Shown: positions 9,172-20,417, counted from the first letter of the stretch. The stretch: 45,339 nt of DNA from an uncultured beta proteobacterium (GCA_902826155.1 CADEDU010000061.1:1565-46903); one strand, 5' to 3'. The notes: generated by a model from the letters alone, not told the origin. Made by a program: numbers and translations.

Positions 9172-9615
9172 TTTTTTTCGTGTCATCTTCGGTTCGAAGC
9201 GCTGCTCGAGCTTGCCCAGGATCTGCTCCAACTGCTCCATCTCGGCGGCGGACAGCTTGCCGAACGCGTATTTCAGGTGCGCGATGTGGGCGGCGAACAC
9301 GCGTTCGAACTCGGCGTCTCCTCGCCTGGTCAGGCGAACGGTCATGCTGCGCCGGTCGGACTCGACGGCGACACGCTCGACCAGCCCTTTTTCGGCCATG
9401 CGATCGACGACTCCGGTCAGCGTGCCTTTGGTGATCAGTGTGTGCTCACCGAGCTCCTTGAACGTCATGCCAGGCGTGTTGCCAAGCGTGGCGATGATGT
9501 CGAACTGCGACGGCGTCAGCCCCAGTTCGCGCACGTGCGCTGCCGAATACCGCTCGAACCCGTGGTAGCACTCGGCCAGTCTGCGGAGCGTACGGAGAAA
9601 CCGTTCCCGCGCCAT
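9169..9615 (-). CDS. MarR-family transcriptional regulator
   Basis: A 148-residue winged-helix regulator. The recognition region is at about residues 33-90 (LTPSQFDIIATLGNTPGMTFKEL, then ITKGTLTGVVDRMAEKGLVER), with the D-R-R-S wing (ESDRRSMTVRLT) typical of MarR. The ATG at 9615 was chosen for the family N terminus and an upstream GGAAGG; a GTG three codons earlier is an alternative. A promoter (TTGGCA-18-TAGTAT) with an overlapping GTTC-N6-GAAC dyad lies upstream, suggesting autorepression. The same core dyad precedes the cytochrome c' gene directly downstream. The effector is unknown; stress or small-ligand sensing is plausible from the family. Confidence 0.92.
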   Translation of the reverse strand: MARERFLRTLRRLAECYHGFERYSAAHVRELGLTPSQFDIIATLGNTPGMTFKELGEHTLITKGTLTGVVDRMAEKGLVERVAVESDRRSMTVRLTRRGDAEFERVFAAHIAHLKYAFGKLSAAEMEQLEQILGKLEQRFEPKMTRKK

Positions 9616-9680
9616 GACCTCCACCCCTTCCGCGACACGAACAGCCTGACTTCCCTCCCGGCGCTTCGTTACGCCGGATT

Positions 9681-9727
9681 TCGTTCTAACGCGAACGATA
9701 CTAACGCGATCCAATCGCCCGTGCCAA
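9681..9727 (-). promoter_or_regulatory. marR promoter with overlapping operator dyad
   Basis: On the minus strand TTGGCA (9722-9727), an 18-bp spacer and TAGTAT (9698-9703) form a sigma70-type promoter. The predicted start lies near 9691, inside the dyad TCGTTC-TAACGC-GAACGA (9681-9698). The promoter starts just inside the 3' side of purB's intergenic region and lies about 70 bp from the marR ATG. Confidence 0.6.
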
Positions 9728-9731
9728 GCGC

Positions 9732-11871
<2,140 letters not shown>

Positions 11872-11943
11872 ACGGCATCTGTGTGGCTGCAAGCGTGCCG
11901 GATTCCGGTAGCGCGACGCGAGCAGCGCGCGTTCGGCAAGGCG

Positions 11944-13017
11944 CTACTGAATTACGCCGCCGCCCAGACACACCTCGCCGTCATAGAGCACCGCCGACTG
12001 ACCCGGCGTGACGGCCCATTGCGGCTGCACGAAAGTCACCTCGCACGCGTCGGCGTTCGCATGCGCAATGTCGCAGGCTGCATCGCTTTGGCGGTATCGC
12101 GTCTTCGCACCGAGCGTGCCATGGCGCTCGGGCCATTCGCCACCCACCCACGACAGGTCGGCAGCTTTGAGGTTTGACGACAGCAGCAGCGGGTGGTCGT
12201 GCCCCTGCACCACGATCAGCTCGTTGGCCGCCATGTTTTTCTGCGCGACGTACCACGGCGATCCATCACTCGCCTTGCGCCCGCCGATGCCGATGCCCTT
12301 GCGCTGGCCGATCGTGTAGAACATCAGGCCGATGTGCTCGCCGACGACGGCTCCCTCGGGCGTGCGCATGAGTCCGGGCTTGCGCGCGAGATAACGATTG
12401 AGGAACTCGCGAAAGGGCCGCTCGCCGATGAAGCAGATGCCGGTCGAGTCCTTCTTCGCGTGCACCGGCAGGTTCGCCGCCTTGGCAAGTTCGCGCACGC
12501 GCGTCTTGGTGAGCTCGCCCAGCGGAAACAGCACGCGCGCAAGCTGGTGCTGATTGAGCCGATGCAGGAAGTAGCTCTGATCCTTGGCGCCGTCGCGCGC
12601 CTTGAGCAACTCGAAGCGCGCGCCCGCCTGACGCACACGCGCATAGTGACCGGTGGCGATGCGCTCGGCGCCGAGCTTCATCGCGTGATCGAGAAACGCC
12701 TTGAACTTGATCTCGGCGTTGCACAGTACGTCGGGGTTGGGCGTGCGCCCGGCCGCGTACTCGCGCAGGAATTCGCTGAACACCCGGTCCTTGTATTCGG
12801 CTGCGAAGTTGACGACCTCGAGCTCGATGCCGAGCATATCGGCACACGAAGCGACGTCGATCAGGTCTGCGCGTGTCGAGCAGTACTCGTCGTCATCGTC
12901 GTCTTCCCAGTTCTTCATGAACAGGCCGACGACTTCGAATCCCTGCTGCTTCAACAGCAGCGCGGCGACCGACGAATCGACCCCGCCCGACATGCCGACG
13001 ACGATTCTTTCGGCCAT
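11944..13017 (-). CDS. mnmA: tRNA-specific 2-thiouridylase
   Basis: MnmA adenylates and thiolates U34 of tRNAs for Lys, Glu and Gln. The N terminus has the PP-loop [15 protein letters not shown]. The conserved cysteines that relay sulfur appear in [12 protein letters not shown] and [12 protein letters not shown], and ATGHYARV and [10 protein letters not shown] are also present. The 357-residue length is normal. It is next to nudJ as in E. coli, with a 73-bp gap. Confidence 0.96.
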   Translation of the reverse strand: MAERIVVGMSGGVDSSVAALLLKQQGFEVVGLFMKNWEDDDDDEYCSTRADLIDVASCADMLGIELEVVNFAAEYKDRVFSEFLREYAAGRTPNPDVLCNAEIKFKAFLDHAMKLGAERIATGHYARVRQAGARFELLKARDGAKDQSYFLHRLNQHQLARVLFPLGELTKTRVRELAKAANLPVHAKKDSTGICFIGERPFREFLNRYLARKPGLMRTPEGAVVGEHIGLMFYTIGQRKGIGIGGRKASDGSPWYVAQKNMAANELIVVQGHDHPLLLSSNLKAADLSWVGGEWPERHGTLGAKTRYRQSDAACDIAHANADACEVTFVQPQWAVTPGQSAVLYDGEVCLGGGVIQ

Positions 13018-13090
13018 GCGCTCAACCTGTCCGGGCGATGCGGCGGCTGAAATGTCTACGTGAAGCCATGAGCCCTTGCGTCGGTGCCCG

Positions 13091-13540
13091 CTAGAAGTGG
13101 GTCAAGACTTCGAGCGGCACGCGACGACCGCCGAGGTAGTCCTCGACGCACCGAAGCACCAGCGGACTGCGGTGGCGCGTGCGTGCTTGCAACAGCTGCT
13201 CCATCGACATCCAGTTCACGGCGACGATGTCGGGATCGAGTTCGCGCCGCGCGTCGCGATCGCCGATCTGCCCGCAGAACGCGAAGCGCAGATAGGTGGT
13301 CGTGCTCCCCGGCGGAAGCCAGCGATAGATGCCTACCAGTGCAGTCGGCATGAAGTCGTATCCGGATTCCTCGCGCGTTTCGCGCGCGCACGCGGCGAGC
13401 AGCGTCTCACCGGGTTCCCAGTGCCCGGCTGGCTGATTGAGCACCAGCGCATCGCTGTCGCGCTCCTCGATCAGCAGGAACTTACCGTCACGCTCGGCGA
13501 TGGCCGCGACGGTGACCGCCGGCCGCCAGACATCGGTCAT
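13091..13540 (-). CDS. nudJ: Nudix phosphatase NudJ-like
   Basis: A 149-residue Nudix hydrolase. The Nudix box reads G-x5-E-x7-RE-x2-EE-x-G ([22 protein letters not shown]). Flanking segments ([45 protein letters not shown]) match E. coli NudJ, which dephosphorylates nucleoside di/triphosphates and thiamin precursors. The start ATG overlaps the stop of the upstream aminotransferase gene (TGATG), indicating translational coupling. It precedes mnmA. The true substrate here is not evident. Confidence 0.92.
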   Translation of the reverse strand: MTDVWRPAVTVAAIAERDGKFLLIEERDSDALVLNQPAGHWEPGETLLAACARETREESGYDFMPTALVGIYRWLPPGSTTTYLRFAFCGQIGDRDARRELDPDIVAVNWMSMEQLLQARTRHRSPLVLRCVEDYLGGRRVPLEVLTHF

Positions 13541-14751
13541 CAGGCGGCGCGACGGGCGTTTTTGGTGATGAACTCGGCCATGCGCGCAATGCCCGACTCG
13601 ATCGCCTGATTGGAGGCCGCGTAGCTGAAGCGAATGTGCTGACCGTCGCCGGCGACCCGTGCGCCGAAGTGGATGTCGGCCAGCACCGCCACCCCCGCTT
13701 CGTGCAGCAGGCGCTTGCGAAATTCCTCGGAGTCGGCCGCGCCGATCATCCGGCACGCCTCGGTGATGTTGGGCCAGGCGTAAAAAGCACCACCGGGCGT
13801 ACGACAGCTCACTCCAGGTACCTTGTTGAGCAATCCCACGATCAGATCGCGCCTCGCGAGAAACGAATCGCGCATGGTGCGGGCGTCGTCCTGCGAACCG
13901 TTGATGGCCTGCACCGCCGCCACCTGGCTGATGTGTGAGGCACACGAATCGGTGTTGGTCACCCAGCGCACGAACTGCGGCGCCAGGATCGGGTTGGAAG
14001 CAAAACCGATGCGCCAGCCGGTCATCGCCCAGGTTTTCGAGGCGCCATCGGAGATGATGGTGCGCTCGTACATGTCGGGCAGCGATGCGATCGAGGCGAA
14101 CGAGCCCTCGTAGCACAAGCGCGAGTAGATCTCGTCGGCGTACACCCACACGTTCGGATGCTTGCGCAGGATCGCGGCGATGTCTTCCAGATCGCGCTTG
14201 GTGAGGATCCCGCCAGTGGGGTTCTGCGGCGAGTTGAGAATGAGCAGCTTGGTCTTGGGTGTGATGCGCGCTTCGAGCTCGGCCGGGTCGAACGCGAAAT
14301 TGCGCGCCTCGCGCAGCGATAGCGGAACGGGCACCGCGCCGTGCGCCTGGATCTGCGATTCGTAGATCGGGAAGCCCGGCTGCGGATAGATCACCTCGTC
14401 GCCGGCGCCGTAGTCGGTCGTGCACGGGATCGCGTAGGCGATGAATGGCTTGGCGCCGGCGCCGACCACGACTTCGTCGGCCGAGATCTTCAGGCCGCGC
14501 ATCTCGCCCATGTAGCGCGCTGCGGCCTCGCGCAACTCAGCGATGCCCGCTGAGGGCGTGTAGCCGTGCTTGCCCTCGCGGATCGCCTTGATGGCCGCAT
14601 CCTGCACGTGCGTAGGCGTATGGAAATCGGGCTGACCGATGCAGAACGAGATGATGTCCTTGCCCTGGCGGGCGAGTTCGGTCACTTCGGCGAGCACCAC
14701 GAAGGCGTTCTCGGTGCCGAGCGACGCGGTGCGGCGGCTGATCTGGGACAT
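13540..14751 (-). CDS. PLP-dependent class I/II aminotransferase
   Basis: A 403-residue fold-type I aminotransferase. It shows the N-terminal IISFCIGQPDFHTP, the PQNPTGG segment with the cofactor-binding Asn, ADEIYSRLCYEG, and the Schiff-base Lys in SDGASKTWAMTGWRIGF (near residue 240). The C terminus binds the substrate carboxylate with Arg in HIRFSYA. It is close to aspartate/aromatic/alanine-type enzymes; the sequence alone does not fix the amino donor. It overlaps nudJ by one base at TGATG. A terminator lies just upstream, so it starts its own transcription unit with nudJ and possibly mnmA. Confidence 0.92.
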   Translation of the reverse strand: MSQISRRTASLGTENAFVVLAEVTELARQGKDIISFCIGQPDFHTPTHVQDAAIKAIREGKHGYTPSAGIAELREAAARYMGEMRGLKISADEVVVGAGAKPFIAYAIPCTTDYGAGDEVIYPQPGFPIYESQIQAHGAVPVPLSLREARNFAFDPAELEARITPKTKLLILNSPQNPTGGILTKRDLEDIAAILRKHPNVWVYADEIYSRLCYEGSFASIASLPDMYERTIISDGASKTWAMTGWRIGFASNPILAPQFVRWVTNTDSCASHISQVAAVQAINGSQDDARTMRDSFLARRDLIVGLLNKVPGVSCRTPGGAFYAWPNITEACRMIGAADSEEFRKRLLHEAGVAVLADIHFGARVAGDGQHIRFSYAASNQAIESGIARMAEFITKNARRAA

Positions 14752-14796
14752 GGCGGGGGCTCGAGGCGAAAAACTCGCATTCTACGAGCCCAAAAC

Positions 14797-14820
14797 AAAA
14801 CGGGCCTTGCGGCCCGTTTT
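14797..14820 (-). terminator. Rho-independent terminator after the PEP-CTERM gene
   Basis: AAAACGGGCC-TTGC-GGCCCGTTTT, a ten-base stem with a four-base loop, followed on the minus strand by TTTTGTTTT. It ends the PEP-CTERM transcript before the aminotransferase promoter. Confidence 0.85.
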
Positions 14821-14863
14821 GCGTGGATGCTGCGGCGCGCGTGTGCGCGCGTACCGGCTACGC

Positions 14864-15475
14864 CTAAGCGTTCTTCGTGCGACGGCGAGCCATGTAGCCC
14901 AGTCCGAGCAGTCCAACGCCGAGCAGTGCCCAGGTGGAGGGCTCGGGGACGGGGGCGACGGTGAGAGAGGTCAAATACATTCCTCGCTCTTCGGGTCCCG
15001 AGTATCGAATCCGAATCGCGTTAGGGGCGATTGGTGTGATGTTGTAGGCATCGGGGAATGCGAGGCCGGATGAATGGTCGAATCGATTGAAGGCGAACGT
15101 GAGAAGCGTGATCGGGACTGGCTGAGAGGGGTCAAGTGCGCTGAAGAATCGCAAAATCAAGCTGTCGCCACGATCAATTTGCTCATTTGAGCCAACCCCG
15201 AGACCACCTGCGCGACCATTCGGGGCCAGACCCAAATCGAGACTGGTTATGTCATCAGTCGTGCCCGGCGCGTTTCCGATCGCGCGCAAAAGCAACGATC
15301 CCGATACAAATCTGAGTGGGTCGCCACAGCGCAGATCGGGGGGCGAGCACAGCAGCGGGTTGACGCTTCCGGGCAGAAGTTGACTGTCACTAAGGAAGTT
15401 GAATGTTTCCGCCGAAGCTGCAGCGGGCAGCGCGACGGTTGAAGCGAACGACAGCGCAATGAGGAGCTTTTTCAC
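14864..15475 (-). CDS. PEP-CTERM sorting-domain protein
   Basis: A 203-residue exported protein. The N-terminal signal peptide is at residues 1-22 (ALPAAASA). The middle is a beta-rich domain of unknown function with two Cys pairs (LLCSPPDLRCGD), and the C-terminal tripartite sorting signal runs VPEPSTWALLGVG, hydrophobic helix, RRR. PEP-CTERM proteins are processed by EpsH-type exosortase and linked to exopolysaccharide or biofilm; no exosortase lies in this window. The start is a GTG at 15473-15475 with GGAGG four bases upstream. The domain itself is not recognised. It stands alone, with a terminator after it. Confidence 0.9.
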   Translation of the reverse strand: MKKLLIALSFASTVALPAAASAETFNFLSDSQLLPGSVNPLLCSPPDLRCGDPLRFVSGSLLLRAIGNAPGTTDDITSLDLGLAPNGRAGGLGVGSNEQIDRGDSLILRFFSALDPSQPVPITLLTFAFNRFDHSSGLAFPDAYNITPIAPNAIRIRYSGPEERGMYLTSLTVAPVPEPSTWALLGVGLLGLGYMARRRTKNA

Positions 15476-15584
15476 CTGACCTCCGAGTCACAGGGAACGA
15501 TGGGAGGTGCGTCACGTGTTTCGCGCGCACCCTTCTTAGGATTTGCTGCACTCGCGAACATACCTGACAGCGTGTGCTCGGTAA

Positions 15585-15605
15585 GCGAAGCGTTGGACGC
15601 TTCGC
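15585..15605. other. Perfect eight-base hairpin upstream of the PEP-CTERM gene
   Basis: GCGAAGCG-TTGGA-CGCTTCGC lies in the 209-bp gap between the M20 hydrolase stop and the PEP-CTERM start. There is no T run, so it is either a weak terminator of the hydrolase gene or a regulatory dyad. A TTGACG hexamer directly abuts it on the minus strand. The rest of the gap shows nothing else I can name. Confidence 0.5.
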
Positions 15606-15684
15606 GTCAAATGCCACAGCAAAGTTGCGCGCAATTGTTTAGGAATGCGCGGACGTCTGGAACCGGACACACAATGACAGATGC

Positions 15685-16944
15685 TCAACGCGACGCCCGC
15701 CCCACCACCGCATTGAGCAGCACGTTCACTCCCGGCACCGTGTGCTCCACATCGGCGAACTCGTTGTTGTTGTGCGTGATGCCGTCGCGGCACGGCGTGA
15801 AGATCATCGCGGTCGGCGCGACCTTGCTGATGTGATACGCGTCGTGACCGGCCTGACTTGCCATGTCGAACGTGGCAAGCCCCAACTCCTTCGCCGCTCC
15901 GTGAATGAGTCCGATGCACTGCGGATCGAAGCGCTCGTTGCCGAACACCCATTCCTGCACCACCTTGTATTCGACGTTCGCGCGCTTGGCGAGATCGGGC
16001 AGCGCCGCGAGCATGTCGGCGCGCATCTGATCGGCCGACTTCGGGTCGTCGTGGCGGAAATCGCAGGTGACCTGCGCCCAGTCCGAGAGGATGCCGGGTT
16101 TGTTCGGCCAGGCCACCAGGCGTGAAGGTGTGGCCTTGCCCGCGGTGGAATGAAATTTCCAGCCGATATCGTTGACGGCCACCGCGAGCATCGCGGCACC
16201 CACCAACGCGTTCTTGCGCTTGTCCATCGGCCACGGACCGGTGTGCGCAGTCTCGCCGGTCACTTCCACCACCGATCCGCGCACCGCGTAGCCGCGCGTG
16301 ACCACACCGACCGGGATCTTGCGCTCCCAGAGCATCGGGCCCTGTTCGATGTGCAATTCGAAGTACGCATCGAGCGGACGGCCGCCCACTTGCGAGCTGC
16401 CGTCGTAGCCGATTCGCACCAACTCGTCGCCGAAGCGGATGCCGTCATCGTCGCGCAGATCGAGAATCCAATCGGCGGCATAGACGCCCGCGAACCCGCC
16501 CGCGGCCACCATCGGCGGCGAGAAGCGTGCGCCTTCCTCGTTGGTCCACGACACCACTTCGACCGGACGACGCGTGCGGATGCCGCGATCATCCAGCGTG
16601 CGCAGTACCTCGAGCCCCGCGAGCACACCGAGGATGCCGTCGTAGCACCCGCCATTGACCTGCGTGTCGAGATGGCTGCCGATGACAACAGGCGGGAGTG
16701 AGTCATCGGTGCCCGCTCGCCGGGCGAAGATCGAACCGAGCCGGTCGACGCTCACCGCATAGCCAGCCTCTTTGCACCACGCGACGAACTGATCGCGCAT
16801 CAGCTTGTCTTCATCGGATAGCGCGACCCGACGCAGCCCGCCGGGCCGGCCCACGCCGATCTGCGCGGATCGGTCCACGGTGCGCCAGAAGCGTTCGGCA
16901 TTGATGCGTGGAATTGCGCTGCTGGTTGTCGATGCGGTGTTCAT
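15685..16944 (-). CDS. M20-family amidase/hydrolase (N-carbamoyl-L-amino acid hydrolase or allantoate amidohydrolase type)
   Basis: A 419-residue dinuclear-metal hydrolase. Metal ligands are visible in GSHLDTQVNGGCYDG (His, Asp), NEEG (Glu pair), and the late His in THNNNEFAD; FELHIEQGP and GETAHTGPWPMDKRKNAL are typical of the carbamoyl-amidohydrolase subgroup. It would remove a carbamoyl group from an N-carbamoyl amino acid, beta-ureidopropionate or allantoate, releasing ammonia and CO2. No hydantoinase, dihydropyrimidinase or allantoinase gene is nearby, so the substrate stays open. The ATG at 16944 has GGGAG eight bases upstream; an in-frame start 45 bases earlier is weaker. It is divergent from the DUF481 gene. 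Confidence 0.9.
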   Translation of the reverse strand: MNTASTTSSAIPRINAERFWRTVDRSAQIGVGRPGGLRRVALSDEDKLMRDQFVAWCKEAGYAVSVDRLGSIFARRAGTDDSLPPVVIGSHLDTQVNGGCYDGILGVLAGLEVLRTLDDRGIRTRRPVEVVSWTNEEGARFSPPMVAAGGFAGVYAADWILDLRDDDGIRFGDELVRIGYDGSSQVGGRPLDAYFELHIEQGPMLWERKIPVGVVTRGYAVRGSVVEVTGETAHTGPWPMDKRKNALVGAAMLAVAVNDIGWKFHSTAGKATPSRLVAWPNKPGILSDWAQVTCDFRHDDPKSADQMRADMLAALPDLAKRANVEYKVVQEWVFGNERFDPQCIGLIHGAAKELGLATFDMASQAGHDAYHISKVAPTAMIFTPCRDGITHNNNEFADVEHTVPGVNVLLNAVVGRASR

Positions 16945-17237
16945 GGCATGTACTCCCGACTTAGAAGGTCTCGAGGTGACTGGGGTCACACGTCAATGGT
17001 GATGCGGTGTGCGAGCGCGTTGATGCGTCGACCGAATCCGTACCGAGATGAGGCTGACAATTGATGATGGTATGCGAGCCGCATCGATCGCGTCGAAGTC
17101 TTGAAGCGCACCGGCGCATCGCCTAAGGTTTTGCCCCGCGGCACGGACAGATCGGGCGGTCGACCTGCAGACCGATCCAAGCCTGTGCCGCGTGTTCCGC
17201 ACGACTCGAATGTTCAACTCAAAAGAAGAGGCAATTG

Positions 17238-18008
17238 ATGCAGTTTCGAATCTTAGCAACCGCCACCCTCACCGCTTTGATCGCAACCCAGGCGAACGCC
17301 CAGGTCATGACGCCAACCAAGCCCGATGGCGCCTGGCGCGGCGGCCTCGGTCTGGGCGCGGCGCTGGCGCGTGGCAATACCGAGTCCACCAGCATCAATG
17401 GCGTCGCCGATGCGATACGCCAGACGGGTGTCGACAAGACCGGCCTGTATATCTCGACGTTGCGCAATACCGCCAAGATCGACGGCGTCAACAAGACGAC
17501 CGCAAATCTGCTGCGCCTGGGTGGGCGCTACGAGCGGGATTTCGCCAGCAACCTGTATGGTTTCGGCGCGCTCGACCTCGACAAGGACAAGCCTGCCGAC
17601 ATCAAGTGGCGCTGGCTACCGCAGGCTGGCGTGGGTATGCACGTCGTCAAGACGCCCACGACGACGTTCGACGTGTTCACCGGTCTGGCCTACAACAAGA
17701 CCGACCGCTACGTGAATCCGGATAGCAAGGGTCTGGAAGCGCTGATCGGCGAGGAGTCGTCGCACAAGATCAGCGAAACCACCTCATTCGTGCAGCGCCT
17801 GGTGGTGTACCCGGGTCTCACGAGCGATCGCAGCGGCGAGTTCCGCCTCGCGTTCGACGCCGGCTTGAAAGCGCAGGTGATCGGCGGCTGGAACCTTACG
17901 TTGACTGTCGGCAGCCGCTACGACTCCGACCCGGCTCCGGGCAAGAAGAAAACCGACACGGTGTTCTTCACCGGTCTGCAGTATGTGTGGGGACCGAGCG
18001 CCAAGTAA
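17238..18008 (+). CDS. DUF481 outer-membrane beta-barrel protein
   Basis: A 256-residue exported protein of the DUF481 family (YdiY-like). The signal peptide is at residues 1-22 (ATQANA-Q). Alternating-hydrophobicity strands rich in aromatic ends then begin with WRGGLGLGAALARGNTESTS, a typical DUF481 opening, and end in a terminal strand before WGPSAK. It is expected in the outer membrane; function is unknown for the family, though some are induced by salt or acid. The ATG at 17238 with GAAGAGG upstream was preferred over the TTG immediately before it. An intrinsic terminator follows. The 293-bp gap upstream, shared with the divergent hydrolase gene, shows no clear operator. Confidence 0.88.
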   Translation: MQFRILATATLTALIATQANAQVMTPTKPDGAWRGGLGLGAALARGNTESTSINGVADAIRQTGVDKTGLYISTLRNTAKIDGVNKTTANLLRLGGRYERDFASNLYGFGALDLDKDKPADIKWRWLPQAGVGMHVVKTPTTTFDVFTGLAYNKTDRYVNPDSKGLEALIGEESSHKISETTSFVQRLVVYPGLTSDRSGEFRLAFDAGLKAQVIGGWNLTLTVGSRYDSDPAPGKKKTDTVFFTGLQYVWGPSAK

Positions 18009-18039
18009 CGGCCAGTCCAATCGAAGAAAAACGCGAAGC

Positions 18040-18067
18040 AAAACGCCCCGTCGTCGGGGCGTTTTTT
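18040..18067 (+). terminator. Bidirectional intrinsic terminator
   Basis: AAACGCCCCG-TCGT-CGGGGCGTTT with a T run to 18067 ends the DUF481 transcript. On the other strand a short T run also follows, so it can serve the convergent lutB transcript. Confidence 0.9.
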
Positions 18068-18121
18068 CATGCGCGAACTGCGCCGTTTGAAGCGACGGTG
18101 CGCAGGCGCATCACGCAGACG

Positions 18122-19558
18122 TCAGGTTGCGGCGCGCGCTCGTTCGCGCTTTTCCTTCCGATACAACTCGCGGAACGTCCGACCCTGCGGCGCCGGCATG
18201 TCGCGATCGATCGTCCAGCCGCCGCCGACGCCGAACGGCATTGCGCGGATCATGCGTGCGCTGCCGCCGTACATGCGCATGAAGCGGACTGCAGTCCGCG
18301 TGGCCAGCGCGTAGAGCCGTGGATGGCGTGCGACCCACGCCCACGTGCGCAGTCCGAACACTTCCTTCGCCGGACGCTGTCCGGCATCGAACTGCTTCTC
18401 GCGTAGCTTGCGCAGCAGTTCCGGGAGCGGGATCTTCACCGGACACACGACGCCGCACTGATTGCACAGCGTGGCAGCGTGCGGGAGATCGAGCGCGTTC
18501 TCGCCGCCGATGTACGAGGGCGTAAGCACCGAGCCCATCGGCCCCGGATACACCCAGCCGTAACTGTGTCCACCGACGGTGCGATACACGGGGCAGTGGT
18601 TCATGCACGCGCCACAGCGGATGCAGCGAAGCATCTCCTGCATGTCGGTGCCGAGCAGCTTGGTGCGCCCCGAATCGACCAGGATGACGTACATGTGCTC
18701 GGGGCCGTCGAGTTCGCCCGCGCTGCGGGGCCCCGTTACCACGGTGAAGTAGTTCGAGATCGCCTGTCCGGTGGCCGAGCGCGGCAACACCCGCATCATG
18801 GTCGACAGGTCTTCCAGCGTCGGCAGCACTTTCTCGATGCCGGTGATGGCGATATGCACGCGCGGCAAGGTCGTCACCATGCGGCCGTTGCCTTCGTTGG
18901 TCACCAATGCCACCGAACCGGTTTCGGCGATGAGAAAGTTACCGCCGGATACACCCAGATCGGCACTGAGAAAATGTTGCCGCAGCACTTCGCGCGCCTC
19001 GCGCGTCAGCGCCTGCGCGTCGGTGATGCGCGGCTTGTTGTGATGCCGGGCGAACAGATCGGAGACGTCGTCTTTGCTCTTGTGCACCGCCGGGGCGATG
19101 ATGTGCGAAGGCGGCTCACCGGCGAGTTGCAGGATGTACTCGCCCAGATCGGTCTCCACCGGCTGTACACCGTTGGCCTCGAGCGCTTCGTTGAGTCCGA
19201 CTTCCTCGGACACCATCGACTTCGACTTGATGGCCTTGCGCACGCCATGCCGCCGGCACAGATCGAGCACCAGCGCCCGCACATCCTCGGCGGACTCGGC
19301 GAACAGCACCGTCGTACCGCGTTCGCTTGCCTTGCGCTCGAACTGCTCGATCCAGGTGTCCAGATTGGCGAGCACGCGGTCGCGAATGGCGGCTCCGGCC
19401 CCACGCAAAGTCTCGAACTCGTCGCGGCCGAACTCGTCGACCGCTTTGGCGCGCATGTTCGCCAACCCGCCGCCGGTGCGCTTGAACAACGCCTGGAACG
19501 GCTCGTTGGCCAGCGCCGCCTGCGTGCGCCGCTTGAAGTGCATCGACTGGACCTGCAA
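18122..19558 (-). CDS. lutB: Lactate utilization iron-sulfur protein LutB
   Basis: A 478-residue component of the LutABC L-lactate oxidation system. The N-terminal part carries the LUD-type domain (SGGNFLIAETGSVALVTNEGNGRM). The C-terminal region carries two 4Fe-4S clusters: CIRCGACMNHCPVY and CNQCGVVCPVKIPL. I chose the TTG at 19558 because a strong GAGGAGG sits seven bases upstream, overlapping the end of lutA. The ATG at 19543 has only a weak AGGT. It lies three bases after lutA, so the pair is coupled. No lutC follows; instead there is a terminator shared with the convergent DUF481 gene. Confidence 0.93.
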   Translation of the reverse strand: MQVQSMHFKRRTQAALANEPFQALFKRTGGGLANMRAKAVDEFGRDEFETLRGAGAAIRDRVLANLDTWIEQFERKASERGTTVLFAESAEDVRALVLDLCRRHGVRKAIKSKSMVSEEVGLNEALEANGVQPVETDLGEYILQLAGEPPSHIIAPAVHKSKDDVSDLFARHHNKPRITDAQALTREAREVLRQHFLSADLGVSGGNFLIAETGSVALVTNEGNGRMVTTLPRVHIAITGIEKVLPTLEDLSTMMRVLPRSATGQAISNYFTVVTGPRSAGELDGPEHMYVILVDSGRTKLLGTDMQEMLRCIRCGACMNHCPVYRTVGGHSYGWVYPGPMGSVLTPSYIGGENALDLPHAATLCNQCGVVCPVKIPLPELLRKLREKQFDAGQRPAKEVFGLRTWAWVARHPRLYALATRTAVRFMRMYGGSARMIRAMPFGVGGGWTIDRDMPAPQGRTFRELYRKEKRERARAAT

Positions 19559-19561
19559 GAC

Positions 19562-20305
19562 CTAGCCTCCTCGCTTTGCCGGAACCTCGCCCGCCAGCAC
19601 CTCGGCAACGTGCAGCACCCGCGTGGCAGTGCTGCCGCGACGATGCAGACGCCCTTCGATGTTGAGCATGCAGCCAAGATCGCCGAGCACGACGGCTTCG
19701 GCGCCGCTCGCCTCGATGTTCTGGCACTTGCGATCGGCGATCGCCGCCGACACCTCGCCGAACTTGATCGCGAACGTGCCGCCGAATCCGCAGCACTGCT
19801 CGCAATCGGTCATCTCCTGCAGTTGTACGCCCGCCAACGAGCGCAGCAGGCGTCGCGGCTGCACTTTCACGCCGAGCTCACGCAGCCCGGAGCAGCAGTC
19901 GTGGTAGGTGAGCCGACCGGCGAAGTTGCTGTCGGCGCGCTCCAGTTTCAGCACATCGACCAGGAACGACGTGAGTTCGTAAGTGCGCTGCGCCAGCCGC
20001 TCGACGCGCGCGAGCATCGCCGGCTCGTCGCGAAACAGCTCGGGGTAATGCGCCCGGATCATCCCCGCGCACGAGCCGGAGGGCAGCACCAGGTAGTCGC
20101 ACGCCTCGAACTCCTCGATCAGCTTGATCGCCAAGGCACGCGCCGAAGCGCGGTCGCCGGAATTGAAACCGGGCTGACCGCAGCAGGTCTGCAACTCGGG
20201 CACGATCACGTCGCAGCCGGCCGACTCGAGCAGCTTGAGCGCCGCGAATCCGATCGATGGCCGCATCAGATCGACGAGACAGGTGACGAACAGGCCGACT
20301 TTCAT
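19562..20305 (-). CDS. lutA: Lactate utilization protein LutA (CCG domain)
   Basis: A 247-residue protein of two cysteine-rich CCG domains: CCGQPGFNSGD (first) and CCGFGGTFAIKFGE (second), with HDCCSGLRELGV between. Such domains bind an Fe-S cofactor, as in GlpC and heterodisulfide reductase subunits. With LutB it would carry electrons from lactate oxidation. The ATG at 20305 begins MKVGLFVTCLVDLMRP, the usual LutA start. It is the first gene of the leftward operon, divergent from an IclR regulator that probably controls it. Confidence 0.93.
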   Translation of the reverse strand: MKVGLFVTCLVDLMRPSIGFAALKLLESAGCDVIVPELQTCCGQPGFNSGDRASARALAIKLIEEFEACDYLVLPSGSCAGMIRAHYPELFRDEPAMLARVERLAQRTYELTSFLVDVLKLERADSNFAGRLTYHDCCSGLRELGVKVQPRRLLRSLAGVQLQEMTDCEQCCGFGGTFAIKFGEVSAAIADRKCQNIEASGAEAVVLGDLGCMLNIEGRLHRRGSTATRVLHVAEVLAGEVPAKRGG

Positions 20306-20417
20306 ACGTTCCGCGGTCCGCGTTTGGATCAAGGTGCACGAGGCAAGCGCACGGCGCGGCGATCGTATCACGCACCCCGCGGACATCGGCCTGATCGGCT
20401 GATCGGCGGGCGTGCAG

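Noticed and set aside
15600..15640. Sigma54 promoter for the PEP-CTERM gene
   Set aside because: A TGGCAT on the minus strand looked like a -24 box, but no GC doublet sits at the required distance for a -12 box.
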